A DNA stretch of 64,000 nucleotides from Pseudomonas fluorescens (GTDB lineage Bacteria > Pseudomonadota > Gammaproteobacteria > Pseudomonadales > Pseudomonadaceae): positions 124,001 through 188,000 of the forward strand of contig NZ_VCNJ01000013.1 of NCBI RefSeq assembly GCF_005938625.1, given 5' to 3'. Below, in pieces: positions 26,080 to 34,314 of this stretch. Position 1 is the first letter of the stretch; every line of letters starts with the position of its first letter. The translations under genes and the position numbers were made by a program. The notes under the pieces are model-generated. The model was not told where the DNA came from. It saw only the letters and a program-made list of their open reading frames with translations, and ran no database searches.

Positions 26080-26880
26080 TCAGGCGCTACGCACCACACT
26101 CATCCGCGACACCAGCGGCAACTTGCCCAGCAAAGCAAAGATCGGCGCCGTCACCTTCAACCAGAAGTTCGAGGCGTGATACGCAAACGGCGTGTAGTAA
26201 CCCCAACCCAACGCCCACACCGCCAGCAGCACACCGCCGATGTAATCGTCCTGACCCCAATGCGCGCCGGCCACCAGTCGCGGCAGCATGAACAACAGCG
26301 CCAGGCCCCAGATCGTCACAAACTGGCCGACCGTGCGGCTGAACACGCCCATGAACAGCGCCCAGATCAGCAATACCGAAGCGTGGTCACCCGGGAAACT
26401 CTGACTCGAGCGATCCTTCAGCTCCCAGGTCTTCTCCAGATGCGGGAAGTAGTCGCTGATATGCACCGCACCTTCCAGCACCATCGACGGGCTGCTGTGC
26501 TGCCAGTCCATATGGTCGGCGAACTTGGAAAACAGCGTGCGGATCACCACCATCAACAGCAGGATCGAGAAAAAACCGAAGAATGCGCGACGCACATCAA
26601 TGGCCTTGAACACCCAGTCGCCCTTGATCAGCAGCGTCAGCAGAATCAGGCCGACGACAATGTCGAACGGTCGCAGACTTGCAATTGCCCAGATGTGGAG
26701 CCATATCGGGTTGCTGGCCAGTGGTGCATTGAGCGAGCGGAACAGCCACTCGTCGAAAATCACACACAGCGCGTTGCCCGTAGGCCATAACCAGAAAGCC
26801 AGTAGCGCCAATGGCACTACATTGCACAGAACCAGCCGGCCGAGGTTCCACCTAGATTGGAACAAACCCGGATTGTTCAT
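26080..26880 (-). CDS. PAP2-family membrane phosphatase
   Basis: 266 residues from the ATG at 26880, which has GGGAGGC 6 bases upstream; the open frame reaches 26967. About six membrane helices. The three-part PAP2 active site is visible as KDRSSQSFPGDHA (lysine/arginine then the SxxxH motif, near residue 165) and PRLVAGAHWGQDD (Arg, His, Asp). Members act on undecaprenyl pyrophosphate, lipid A or phosphatidic acid. The long loop between helices, rich in charged residues, points to the LpxT/lipid-phosphate type, but the exact lipid is uncertain. Located between hslR and hslO, as in P. aeruginosa. Confidence 0.82.
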   Translation of the reverse strand: MNNPGLFQSRWNLGRLVLCNVVPLALLAFWLWPTGNALCVIFDEWLFRSLNAPLASNPIWLHIWAIASLRPFDIVVGLILLTLLIKGDWVFKAIDVRRAFFGFFSILLLMVVIRTLFSKFADHMDWQHSSPSMVLEGAVHISDYFPHLEKTWELKDRSSQSFPGDHASVLLIWALFMGVFSRTVGQFVTIWGLALLFMLPRLVAGAHWGQDDYIGGVLLAVWALGWGYYTPFAYHASNFWLKVTAPIFALLGKLPLVSRMSVVRSA

Positions 26881-26985
26881 AAAATGCCTCCCATGGCAGA
26901 GCAGTCGGCACCAAAAAGAGTGCCAAGAAGCGCAAATTTTCACGTCTTGTAACCATTTTGTCACCACATTCAGATACCCAAAATT

Positions 26986-27888
26986 ATGACCGAGCTAGCG
27001 GATACCGATTTCACCCAACGTTTCATCTTCGATGACAGTGACACCCGCGGCGAATTGGTGGCGCTTGAGCGCAGCTACGCCGAAGTCCTCGCCAAGCACC
27101 CGTACCCGGAGCCAGTGGCGCAATTGCTCGGCGAATTGATGGCGGCCGCCTCGTTGCTGGTGGGCACATTGAAGTTCGACGGCTTGCTGATTCTGCAGGC
27201 GCGTTCCGAAGGGCCGATTCCGATGCTGATGATCGAGTGCTCCAGCGAGCGTGAAATCCGTGGCCTGGCGCGTTACGACGCCGAGCAGATCGCGGCGGAC
27301 GCGACCCTCGCTGACCTGATGCCGAATGGCGTTCTGGCCCTGACTGTCGACCCGACTGTCGGCCAGCGTTATCAGGGCATCGTCGACCTTGACGGCGAAA
27401 CCCTCTCCGACTGCTTCACCAACTATTTCGTCATGTCGCAACAGGTTGGCACCCGCTTCAAGCTGTTCGCCGACGGCCGTCGCGCCCGCGGCCTGCTGTT
27501 GCAGCAACTGCCGGCCGATCGCCTGAAAGACGAAGAAGATCGCGCCGCCAGCTGGCAGCACATTACCGCCTTGGCCAGCACCCTGACCGCTGATGAACTG
27601 TTGAGCCTGGACAACGAAACCGTGCTGCATCGCCTCTACCATGAAGAGCAGGTTCGTTTGTTCGATGTGCAGAATCTGCGCTTCCGTTGCAGCTGCTCGC
27701 GGGAACGCTCGGGCAATGCCCTGGTCAGTCTGGGTCTGGAAGATGCGCAGGCGTTGGTGGCCGAGCAAGGTGGCAAAGTCGAGATCGATTGCCAGTTCTG
27801 CAACGAGCGTTATGAGTTCGACGCCGCCGATATTGCTCAATTGTTCGCTGGCGCAGGCGTCGACACGCCGTCAGATACCCGGCACTAA
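26986..27888 (+). CDS. hslO: Redox-regulated chaperone Hsp33
   Basis: 300 residues. Hsp33 is a holdase activated by oxidation. The N-terminal core ([34 protein letters not shown]) is followed by the zinc-binding redox switch with two cysteine pairs: FRCSCSRER and [12 protein letters not shown] near residues 230-270. All four cysteines are present, so the switch should work. Followed by a gap of about 180 bases before pckA. Confidence 0.92.
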   Translation: MTELADTDFTQRFIFDDSDTRGELVALERSYAEVLAKHPYPEPVAQLLGELMAAASLLVGTLKFDGLLILQARSEGPIPMLMIECSSEREIRGLARYDAEQIAADATLADLMPNGVLALTVDPTVGQRYQGIVDLDGETLSDCFTNYFVMSQQVGTRFKLFADGRRARGLLLQQLPADRLKDEEDRAASWQHITALASTLTADELLSLDNETVLHRLYHEEQVRLFDVQNLRFRCSCSRERSGNALVSLGLEDAQALVAEQGGKVEIDCQFCNERYEFDAADIAQLFAGAGVDTPSDTRH

Positions 27889-28000
27889 AACGGTTCAGCG
27901 CAGGTAAATTCACTGCGTAACGACGGAATATCGCCGTTACGACGGGAGGACCCTACTCTTTTTGGGCTTTTCTGGCATAATCCGGCCCACTTTTTTCGCG

Positions 28001-28025
28001 GTAGTAGTGCACGACTTTCTACTAC
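28001..28025 (+). promoter_or_regulatory. Hairpin in the pckA leader
   Basis: GTAGTAG and CTACTAC can pair around an 11-base loop, 45 bases before the pckA start. It follows a CATAAT (27976) that might be a -10 box without a convincing -35. Any role in glucose/gluconeogenic control is unproven. Confidence 0.3.
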
Positions 28026-28069
28026 AAAACGTTTGGAGCACACTCGGCCACTGGCCGACGGGGAACCTC

Positions 28070-29611
28070 ATGACGCAAGCCAATAACGCCGTGTACACCG
28101 ATCTGAGTGTTGATGATCTGGTAAAAGAAGCCCTGAACCGCGGTGAGGGCGAGCTTGCCGATACCGGCGCTCTGGTTGTTCGCACTGGTCACCGCACCGG
28201 TCGTTCGCCTGTTGACCGTTTCATCGTTGAAGAGCCTTCCACCCAGGCCGCTATTGCCTGGGGCCCGATCAACCGCAAGTTCCCGGCCGACAAGTTCGAC
28301 GCGCTGTGGGCTCGCGTAGAAGCATTCAACAACGCGCAAGAGCACTTTGTGTCCCACGTGCATGTAGGCGCGGCGGAAGATCACTACCTGGCCGTGAAAA
28401 TGACCACCCAGACTGCCTGGCAGAATCTGTTCGGTCGTTGCCTGTTCATCAACCCGGCCCAGTACAACCCGGCCGGTCGTGAAGAATGGCAAGTGCTCAA
28501 CGTGGCCAACTTCGAGTGCGTGCCTGAGCGTGACGGCACCAACTCCGACGGTTGCGTGATCCTCAACTTCGCACAGAAGAAAGTGCTGATCGCTGGCATG
28601 CGTTACGCCGGTGAGATGAAGAAAGCCATGTTCTCCGTGCAGAACTTCCTGCTGCCGGCCGCTGACGTGCTGCCAATGCACTGCGCTGCCAACATCGGTG
28701 AAGAAGGCGACGTGACCCTGTTCTTCGGTCTGTCGGGCACCGGTAAAACCACCCTGTCGGCCGACGAAAGCCGTTACCTGATCGGTGACGACGAACACGG
28801 TTGGGGCGAAGGCGTGGTGTTCAACATCGAAGGCGGTTGCTATGCCAAGTGCATCGACCTCTCCGAGAAGAACGAGCCGGTTATCTGGAAAGCCATCAAG
28901 CACGGCGCCGTGCTGGAAAACGTCGTCATCGACGACGCCAAGCACGCCGACTACGCCGATGTCAGCCTGACCCAGAACAGCCGCGCCGCGTACCCGCTGG
29001 AGCACGTTGCCAAGCGTTCCGAGCACAACCTCGGTGGCGAGCCAAACGCTGTAATCTTCCTGACCTGCGACCTGACCGGCGTACTGCCGCCAGTGTCGAT
29101 CCTCAACGAAGAACAAGCGGCCTACCACTTCCTGTCCGGCTACACCGCTTTGGTGGGCTCGACTGAAATGGGTTCCGGCAGCGGCATCAAGTCGACCTTC
29201 TCCACCTGCTTCGGCGCACCGTTCTTCCCGCGCCCGGCTGGCGAATACGCTGAGCTGCTGATCAAGCGCATCCGCGGCTTCGGCTCGAAGGTTTATCTGG
29301 TCAACACCGGCTGGACCGGTGGCGGCTACGGCGTCGGCAAACGCTTCAACATCCCGACCACCCGCGCGGTGATCGCAGCGATCCAGAGCGGCGCACTGAT
29401 CGGTGCAGCCACCGAACACCTCGACACCATCAACCTCGACGTGCCACTGGCCGTACCGGGCGTTGAAACCAACCTGCTCAACCCGCGCAACACCTGGGCT
29501 GACAAGGCTGCGTACGACGAGGCCGCGAAAGCACTGGCCGGTCTGTTCATCGAAAACTTCAAGAAGTTCGAAGTGAGCGACGCGATCAAGGCTGCTGGGC
29601 CGAAGTTGTAA
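28070..29611 (+). CDS. pckA: ATP-dependent phosphoenolpyruvate carboxykinase
   Basis: 513 residues from the ATG at 28070, equal to the P. aeruginosa enzyme from memory; the frame continues upstream to 27962. It converts oxaloacetate and ATP to phosphoenolpyruvate, the entry to gluconeogenesis. Motifs seen: [10 protein letters not shown], the kinase-1a loop [16 protein letters not shown] near residue 225, the kinase-2 region [19 protein letters not shown], and [17 protein letters not shown] strong intrinsic terminator follows. Confidence 0.95.
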   Translation: MTQANNAVYTDLSVDDLVKEALNRGEGELADTGALVVRTGHRTGRSPVDRFIVEEPSTQAAIAWGPINRKFPADKFDALWARVEAFNNAQEHFVSHVHVGAAEDHYLAVKMTTQTAWQNLFGRCLFINPAQYNPAGREEWQVLNVANFECVPERDGTNSDGCVILNFAQKKVLIAGMRYAGEMKKAMFSVQNFLLPAADVLPMHCAANIGEEGDVTLFFGLSGTGKTTLSADESRYLIGDDEHGWGEGVVFNIEGGCYAKCIDLSEKNEPVIWKAIKHGAVLENVVIDDAKHADYADVSLTQNSRAAYPLEHVAKRSEHNLGGEPNAVIFLTCDLTGVLPPVSILNEEQAAYHFLSGYTALVGSTEMGSGSGIKSTFSTCFGAPFFPRPAGEYAELLIKRIRGFGSKVYLVNTGWTGGGYGVGKRFNIPTTRAVIAAIQSGALIGAATEHLDTINLDVPLAVPGVETNLLNPRNTWADKAAYDEAAKALAGLFIENFKKFEVSDAIKAAGPKL

Positions 29612-29629
29612 GATCTGTCGTGAGTGAAG

Positions 29630-29656
29630 AAGCCGCCCTTTGGGGCGGCTTTTTTG
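29630..29656 (+). terminator. Intrinsic terminator of pckA
   Basis: AGCCGCCC and GGGGCGGCT pair around a 3-base loop and are followed by a T-run, 20 bases after the pckA stop. Confidence 0.9.
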
Positions 29657-29671
29657 TGGGCGTTTTTCTTG

Positions 29672-30151
29672 CTATGTGCCCTGCGAGGGCTTTCGCGTCA
29701 GCAATTCAGACAGCGAGTGAGTATTCATTGGGAAGTTCTTGAGTTTGTCTTCACTCACATATGCGGCTTCGATAACGCTCATGCGTGAAGTCGGTAGTTT
29801 TCTTTGTTTTGGAATATCGAGACTCGGTTCACTCGCTGATTTTTTGCCGAGTGAAGTCTTAGAGGAAAGAAGCCTGGAGTCCTGCAGTCGGTAACCGAGT
29901 TCATCCGTGGAACCCAGAAGATTCAGATCTTGCTCGAGACCTAGTACGTGCATCACTGACAAGTACGCTCCCATTGTGACGCCTGCACTACCTGCTTCCA
30001 GTGAGCGTAATGTCATGACTGACATTCCAGCCCTTTCAGCGACTAGTTTTGCAGTGAGTCTGCGCCTAAGACGGGCCAGTTTCAGGCGCTCACCAAGATC
30101 GTTCAAGAGTCGTGCAACCTTGGGAAGTAGCGGCGAGGTTCTCCTGGCCAT
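29672..30151 (-). CDS. Xre-family HTH regulator, HipB-like, without a HipA partner
   Basis: 159 residues, ATG with AGGAA upstream. An Xre helix-turn-helix lies at residues 18-80 (GERLKLARLRRRLTAKLVAE; MSVMTLRSLEAGSAGVTMGA), and the LDLNLLG-type stretch after it matches the antitoxin/regulator usually encoded just before a HipA kinase in Pseudomonas. The C-terminal 60 residues (Lys/Ser-rich) are unusual for HipB, which normally ends soon after the HTH. No hipA follows; the next element downstream is the pckA terminator. It may be an orphan regulator or the remnant of a hipBA pair. Base composition around it looks lower in GC than pckA. Confidence 0.75.
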   Translation of the reverse strand: MARRTSPLLPKVARLLNDLGERLKLARLRRRLTAKLVAERAGMSVMTLRSLEAGSAGVTMGAYLSVMHVLGLEQDLNLLGSTDELGYRLQDSRLLSSKTSLGKKSASEPSLDIPKQRKLPTSRMSVIEAAYVSEDKLKNFPMNTHSLSELLTRKPSQGT

Positions 30152-30283
30152 AAAGCTAAAATTCCTTCACTTTTGAGGTGATAACAACGGAATAATTACA
30201 GTTGACAGGGGGATCAAGGAGTTACGTCTACCCTTAAGTCATTCAACCTTCTGAGCGCCCCATCACTCAACTGTTTGACGTGA

Positions 30284-30556
30284 TCACGGCCATTGTTGCC
30301 TGGCATGCATCACTCTCAATACTTCCACACATTCGTTTTTGATCGTGTAAACGATGACGTAACTGGGGGTTGCGACGATTTCCCGTGTTCCTTCAACTCT
30401 GCCCTTTTTGTACAGCGTTGGACGCTGTCGGGCGAGCTCCCCTTTTGATTCAAATATCTCATCGAGGTCAGCCGCTGCTTCAGGGTTGTTCTGACTAATA
30501 CGATCCATAATCCGCTCTCGGTCAATATGCGTCTCCGGACGCCAAATCAACTTCAT
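30284..30556 (-). CDS. RelE/ParE-superfamily toxin
   Basis: 90 residues. Compact RelE/ParE fold: N-terminal helices with RERIMDRISQNNPEAAADL, the loop GRVEGTREIVATPSYVIVY, and the C-terminal VEVLRVMHARQQWP, where the arginine and histidine match the conserved end of ParE/RelE proteins. Its ATG overlaps the stop of the upstream antitoxin by one base (TAATG), typical of a coupled pair. Whether it targets gyrase (ParE-like) or ribosome-bound mRNA (RelE-like) cannot be told from sequence alone. Confidence 0.85.
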   Translation of the reverse strand: MKLIWRPETHIDRERIMDRISQNNPEAAADLDEIFESKGELARQRPTLYKKGRVEGTREIVATPSYVIVYTIKNECVEVLRVMHARQQWP

Positions 30557-30999
30557 TAGCGCACTCGTTTACGCAGGGCATCACGCTTGGCGGCAAATAT
30601 TCGGCGGGTTTCTTCATCGCTAATACTAGGTCTTGGATCGTCAATACTGATCTGTACCTGTCGTTTGAACCATTCGTCATATGCGGCTGCCTCATGCGCT
30701 TGTTTCATTGCTTCGGCGCGATCAGGACGAGCGTATGTTTTCATTTGCGATGGGTCATAGCTGGAAGCGTCAACATCGAACTGGTTGATACCCAGTCCTC
30801 TCAAATAGGTCACCAGTGTTTCAAGCCTTTTGAACAGGCGCACCTGGCCACTTCGTTGCGCTGTTAGCAGATATTCTTCATTGCCATGCTGAATTTGGAT
30901 CGCCCAGCCACCAGACTTGGCGACGATACTTGTGCTTCTTACAGAGCCGTTTTCAATCAGGCGAATGAGAGTGCTGTGATCAATGGTTTCAGTGGTCAT
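30556..30999 (-). CDS. Antitoxin of the RelE/ParE-type pair
   Basis: 147 residues from the ATG at 30999; the frame is open to 31059. Much longer than classic antitoxins. It has an N-terminal beta-rich region (LIRLIENGSVRSTSIVAKSG; WAIQIQHGNEEYLL), a stretch with QVRLFKRLETLVTYLRGLGI, and a charged C-terminal helix (EWFKRQVQISIDDPRP to IFAAKRDALRKRVR) likely to wrap the toxin. Similar long antitoxins with adjacent ParE-type toxins are widespread in Proteobacteria. It lies directly upstream of the toxin gene. Confidence 0.75.
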   Translation of the reverse strand: MTTETIDHSTLIRLIENGSVRSTSIVAKSGGWAIQIQHGNEEYLLTAQRSGQVRLFKRLETLVTYLRGLGINQFDVDASSYDPSQMKTYARPDRAEAMKQAHEAAAYDEWFKRQVQISIDDPRPSISDEETRRIFAAKRDALRKRVR

Positions 31000-31155
31000 G
31001 GAGGCAAACTCTTGGCTGAACAGTGGCGTCCATCGTACGCAATCAATAGTAGTTTGCAAAATTCAACTCCTGGCAGTAGACACTGAGTGTCCAAAATTAT
31101 GTTTGTTGGTGAGGCAGGCGATTCTTGTCGGAAACATACCTGCCTGAGATTGTTT

Positions 31156-31455
31156 TTAGGCTGGATCCTTCCAATTGAGCATTTGCTGCTGTGCGACTTG
31201 CAGCAGGTCACAGCCATCCTGTGTCAGCAGATAAAGGGCGTGGGTGATGTGGGGGATGTCTTCGACGTCGGCTTGTTTGAAGTTGAGGCAGTAGAGGGTG
31301 CGTAGCAGGTCGCTTGAAGCGCGCAGGCGCTGGACGGCGCATTCGAGGATGTCTTGCGGGTTGGCGGCTGTGTCGATGAGTAGAGGCTTGGTATCGGTGA
31401 GGTTGGATTCGAGTGGGCGGTAGCGATCAGGGGTAAGCGGGTTCCATGCTTTCAT
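31156..31455 (-). CDS. Small conserved Pseudomonas protein, paralogue A
   Basis: 99 residues. Predicted helical: a variable N-terminus, then a well-conserved stretch QRLRASSDLLRTLYCLNFKQ and DIPHITHALYLLTQDGCDLL. It shares well over half its residues with the protein at 33053-33328 on the other side of the hydrolase gene. Such proteins are typical of Pseudomonas accessory DNA and resemble DUF3077/DUF6124-type entries, but no function is known to me. The upstream 300 bases hold strongly structured inverted repeats. It may be an adaptor or immunity partner of the hydrolase, purely by position. Confidence 0.6.
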   Translation of the reverse strand: MKAWNPLTPDRYRPLESNLTDTKPLLIDTAANPQDILECAVQRLRASSDLLRTLYCLNFKQADVEDIPHITHALYLLTQDGCDLLQVAQQQMLNWKDPA

Positions 31456-31815
31456 AATGTGTATTCCAGATGTCGTGAAGTGTCATCCCCACCGTGACCA
31501 AGCGATGGGAGGCGAACTGTGTTCAGGTTGGTCAACCGGAGGAACACACAATCCGGCACGCTCGAAAGCGTCCCGAACACAGTCACCATGAAGCATGCAG
31601 ACATTTGAAGTGTCGGCAGCATACAACGGACGTGTTTGTGTGTTCCATCAGGTGACCAAGCCTGAGTCGCTGATTAGGCAGCGACAGCCACGACTATAGA
31701 TTTGACTTACCAAGCCGCGATAGGCGGCAACGGAGTCTAGGTTTGTAGGAACTGGACGAATAGCGGATAGGCTATTGCTGTAGGTTTTTTCGTCCGCTCA
31801 CCTCCCCCAGCGCCA
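31456..31815. other. Structured non-coding region upstream of paralogue A
   Basis: 360 bases without a gene. It contains a perfect outer inverted repeat ACTGTGTTC (31516-31524) / GAACACAGT (31575-31583), enclosing CCGGA/TCCGG (31536, 31552) and the hairpin ACGCT-CGAA-AGCGT (31558-31571). An 11-base inverted copy, GGAACACACAA (31541-31551) / TTGTGTGTTCC (31636-31646), is part of an imperfect 22-base inverted duplicate. Further left in transcription order a GGACGAA/TTCGTCC repeat (31754-31795) follows the hydrolase gene. It looks like a 5' leader with a multi-branched RNA fold or an array of protein sites. Confidence 0.55.
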
Positions 31816-32958
31816 TCAACCAATAATCCGATACTCCGCAACGTTTAACAGGCTCGTCGTTAGCCCCGTCGCAGGCGCGTATATCGTGCCTTTCACCGCC
31901 GAAAACGGCACGCCTTTGCTGCCTAGCGAAACATAGCGCTCACCTTTATCCAGTTCGGTGAAGTAGGTGTAGGAAACGCTGTGCATCTGCTTGTAGCGCG
32001 CTTCGTCGGCGACGATGGCGCCCGTCAGGCGCAGCAGATCTGTTTCACTCAGGTTCAGGGTTTTGTTCAGTTGTACGCCCCAGCGCTTGAGGCAGGTTTC
32101 GGCGAGGTGGCGGACGATGCGGCCAGGTTCGACCAGCGTTTTCAGGTCGCCGCTGCTGGTGGGCACGCCGCCGGCGGCGGTGGCGTTGCCGGCCATGGTC
32201 GCGTGGCGGCCGGCCATCGGGTACACGCAGGTTTTAGTGCCGGTGGCGGTTTGCGGAATGACACAGCTGAAACCCTTGGAGCGTTCATCGCGGGCATAGA
32301 AAGCGACATATTCTTTGACGTTGGCGCCGAGTTTGACCCGGTTTTCCTGGAAGTTTCCGATACCCGGAACGGGGTCCAATGCAAAGATGTTCACCGGAAT
32401 GTTTTTAAGTTGGCTGTCCTTTAACATCGCATTGGCCAGCATGTGGCAACTTATGCCGCCTCGGCTCCAACCCACCAGATTGACGCGGGTGGGAATAATG
32501 CCATCTTTGCGGAACGTTCTGATGATCCCTTCCTGTAACTTCTGTTGAGTAATGCTGCGGTCGCCGTAGTTGTACTTTCGCCACATCCACGAGCCTTCGA
32601 CTTTGACATCGTCAATAGGAATCCCGGCGGCTTTAAGGCGGTTGTATTCGGCCTCGGTAAGTTGCTCGCGCTGCCAGTCGCATTTGCCCTTGATGACATT
32701 GACGGCATGCGCCACGTTTTCTTCCCAGCCTTTGCCGAACAGCGTGCCGGTGAGGCCGTACTCCTTGGTCTTGGTGAACAGGTCATCGGCTTGCAGGTTG
32801 CCGCTGCCGGGGCCGTCGACGATGATCCATTCGGCGAACTCACGACCGGTATGGTTGGCAGCCAGCGTGGAAACCAGTTCGCCGTCCCAGAAGTTTTCAT
32901 GGGCGGTATCGAACTTGTTGGAACCCGTGCCGCAAAAAAATATAGTTAAAACTGTCAT
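31816..32958 (-). CDS. Alpha/beta-hydrolase, DUF5621-like (Tle1/DUF2235 superfamily)
   Basis: 380 residues from the ATG at 32958; no signal peptide. The N-terminus TIFFCGTGSNKFD resembles the FDGTGN start of DUF2235/Tle1 phospholipases. The nucleophile elbow is GWSRGG (residues 163-168, Ser165), and FALDPVPGIGNF (Asp195) matches the acid motif of that superfamily; His252 in AGRHATMAG is a candidate third residue. Lipase or esterase activity is therefore likely. Tle1-type proteins are often type VI secretion effectors, but no vgrG, hcp or PAAR gene is in the window, and the family also includes intracellular proteins. It is flanked by two paralogous small genes on the same strand. Confidence 0.7.
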   Translation of the reverse strand: MTVLTIFFCGTGSNKFDTAHENFWDGELVSTLAANHTGREFAEWIIVDGPGSGNLQADDLFTKTKEYGLTGTLFGKGWEENVAHAVNVIKGKCDWQREQLTEAEYNRLKAAGIPIDDVKVEGSWMWRKYNYGDRSITQQKLQEGIIRTFRKDGIIPTRVNLVGWSRGGISCHMLANAMLKDSQLKNIPVNIFALDPVPGIGNFQENRVKLGANVKEYVAFYARDERSKGFSCVIPQTATGTKTCVYPMAGRHATMAGNATAAGGVPTSSGDLKTLVEPGRIVRHLAETCLKRWGVQLNKTLNLSETDLLRLTGAIVADEARYKQMHSVSYTYFTELDKGERYVSLGSKGVPFSAVKGTIYAPATGLTTSLLNVAEYRIIG

Positions 32959-33052
32959 GGTGTTGCTCTCGTTTAGTTGTAAGAGCGAACAAGTTAGTGT
33001 CAGTTGCATCTATAAATAAAGAGTTCTGGTGTTTCCGGATTTGTAGCGCGTT

Positions 33053-33328
33053 TTAGTTATATGTTGTTTGTGGTGATTTTTGTTTGGCAACTTCCAGCAA
33101 GTCGCAACTGTCCTGTACCAATAAATAAAGGGCATTGACGATGTTGGGAATATCTTTCACGTCAGCTTGTTTGAAACACAAACAATAGAGCGTTTCCAGC
33201 AAATCTCCGGCCGCGCGTAAACGCTGATCGGCGGCATTGATCAGGTCAGTCTGGCTGGAGTGGCTGTCGATAAGCAGTACCGGCTTTTCGCTGTAGCAAG
33301 TCTTGAGGGGGCGATAGCGATTGATCAT
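33053..33328 (-). CDS. Small conserved Pseudomonas protein, paralogue B
   Basis: 91 residues from the ATG at 33328. Helical protein clearly homologous to paralogue A: QRLRAAGDLLETLYCLCFKQ, then DIPNIVNALYLLVQDSCDLL. It lies 95 bases upstream of the hydrolase start on the same strand. An inverted repeat GGCCGGC/GCCGGCC (about 33362-33394) sits in its leader. No function recognised; the bracketing of the hydrolase gene by the two paralogues is the notable feature. Confidence 0.6.
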   Translation of the reverse strand: MINRYRPLKTCYSEKPVLLIDSHSSQTDLINAADQRLRAAGDLLETLYCLCFKQADVKDIPNIVNALYLLVQDSCDLLEVAKQKSPQTTYN

Positions 33329-33631
33329 GGTGAGGCGTGTCCTGTTCGAAGGCGCTGGGGCGGGCCGGCAGAGTGTTTGCAGCCGCGCCGGCCACTATAG
33401 AAGGGCGTTTCGCGGTGGGACAAGACAGCCGCAATGGACAGTATTCGTAGGGGTTTTTCCGTGTTTTGAGGAAATGCCCTACGTGATTTCGCAGCATTTT
33501 CGAGGCAAAACCCTTAGGCGTAATAATTCCCACGCGTTTGTCAGGCGATTCGCGGTAAACCGCTGTATCGTGCGCGCCAGAATCTGTAGGGCGTTTCCAA
33601 ACGTCTGACACGCGCTTAAAGGGAATTAGGT
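33329..33631. promoter_or_regulatory. Divergent intergenic region with repeated GTAGGG-N-TTTCC motif
   Basis: The motif appears at 33447-33460 (GTAGGGGTTTTTCC, plus strand), inverted at 33470-33482 (GTAGGGCATTTCC, minus) and again at 33586-33598 (GTAGGGCGTTTCC, plus); weaker versions lie near 33401 and 33503. The first two form an inverted repeat with a 9-base centre. Their placement between divergent genes suggests sites for one transcription factor, identity unknown. Confidence 0.4.
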
Positions 33632-34135
33632 ATGCACTGGCTACGAATGGCCGCAGTTTTATTGCTCGGGCTGGGCTCTTGCCGTTTGGCGATGGCCTCT
33701 GACGTTGGCAATGCATGGGTGCTGGATCGTCTCGATCGCACCGATTGGCCGGAGGCACTGATCAGCCAGGCGAGCATGGACACGGCGTCGCGCGGTGAAG
33801 TGTTGATGTTCGCCAAAGCTCTGTTGGCCAGCGAAGCACTGGATGAAGAGGGGCTTGAGCAGCGACTCGGTGTGCCCCACGTGCAGTTGAAGTCAATTCG
33901 CCACGTGCGCGACGGCCTCTGGGAGGGTTTGCTGAGTACCTATCGCAACGCCAGTCAGAACTGTGATGAGCAACCTTTCTGCCCGCGTGTGCGCAGCGTC
34001 GCTGATCTGCGTCAGTTGGCGGCAGCGTTTACTGGCGACATCAGCCCGGCCCATGCGCTCTGGGCGAGCAAGAGCCAAGGCGTGCATGAGCAGATGCTGA
34101 ACGAGCAGTTGCGGGTGGCGGTTTTGCGTCCTTGA
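33632..34135 (+). CDS. Exported protein of unknown function
   Basis: 167 residues. Signal peptide at residues 1-22 (MHWLRMAAVLLLGLGSCRLA, cut near AMA|SDVGN); the LGSC inside it could alternatively be a weak lipobox. The mature part is helical and charged (WVLDRLDRTDWPEALI; GEVLMFAKALLASEALDE) with two close cysteines in NCDEQPFCPR near residue 112-118 that may form a disulfide. It reads like a periplasmic protein; no family is recognised. It is divergent from paralogue B across the repeated-motif region and followed by a single REP unit. Confidence 0.6.
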   Translation: MHWLRMAAVLLLGLGSCRLAMASDVGNAWVLDRLDRTDWPEALISQASMDTASRGEVLMFAKALLASEALDEEGLEQRLGVPHVQLKSIRHVRDGLWEGLLSTYRNASQNCDEQPFCPRVRSVADLRQLAAAFTGDISPAHALWASKSQGVHEQMLNEQLRVAVLRP

Positions 34136-34165
34136 ACCTCTGGTTTTGTGTTGGTGTGACCGGCC

Positions 34166-34194
34166 TCTTCGCGAGCAAGCTCGCTCCCACAGGG
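34166..34194. repeat. Single REP unit, GTGGGAGCGAGC family
   Basis: Unpaired unit CTTCGCGAGCAAGCTCGCTC plus CCACAGG downstream of the exported-protein gene. Confidence 0.85.
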
Positions 34195-34314
34195 GCCGTG
34201 GCGTTTAAGTAATCGCTGTATCATTCCGAATCGATTTGGCCCCGACCTTTTCTCGACTCGCTGCGATCGCCCGCTAGGCTGTTGGCATGGCAGCAGTCAA
34301 TGGAGTGACAGCGA

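Noticed and set aside
27910..27945. CGTAACG/CGTTACG inverted repeat after hslO as a terminator
   Set aside because: Long unpaired centre and no T-run; not convincing.
27953..27981. Sigma-70 promoter for pckA using CATAAT at 27976
   Set aside because: No acceptable -35 hexamer at 16-18 bases; TTGGGC is only 8 bases away.
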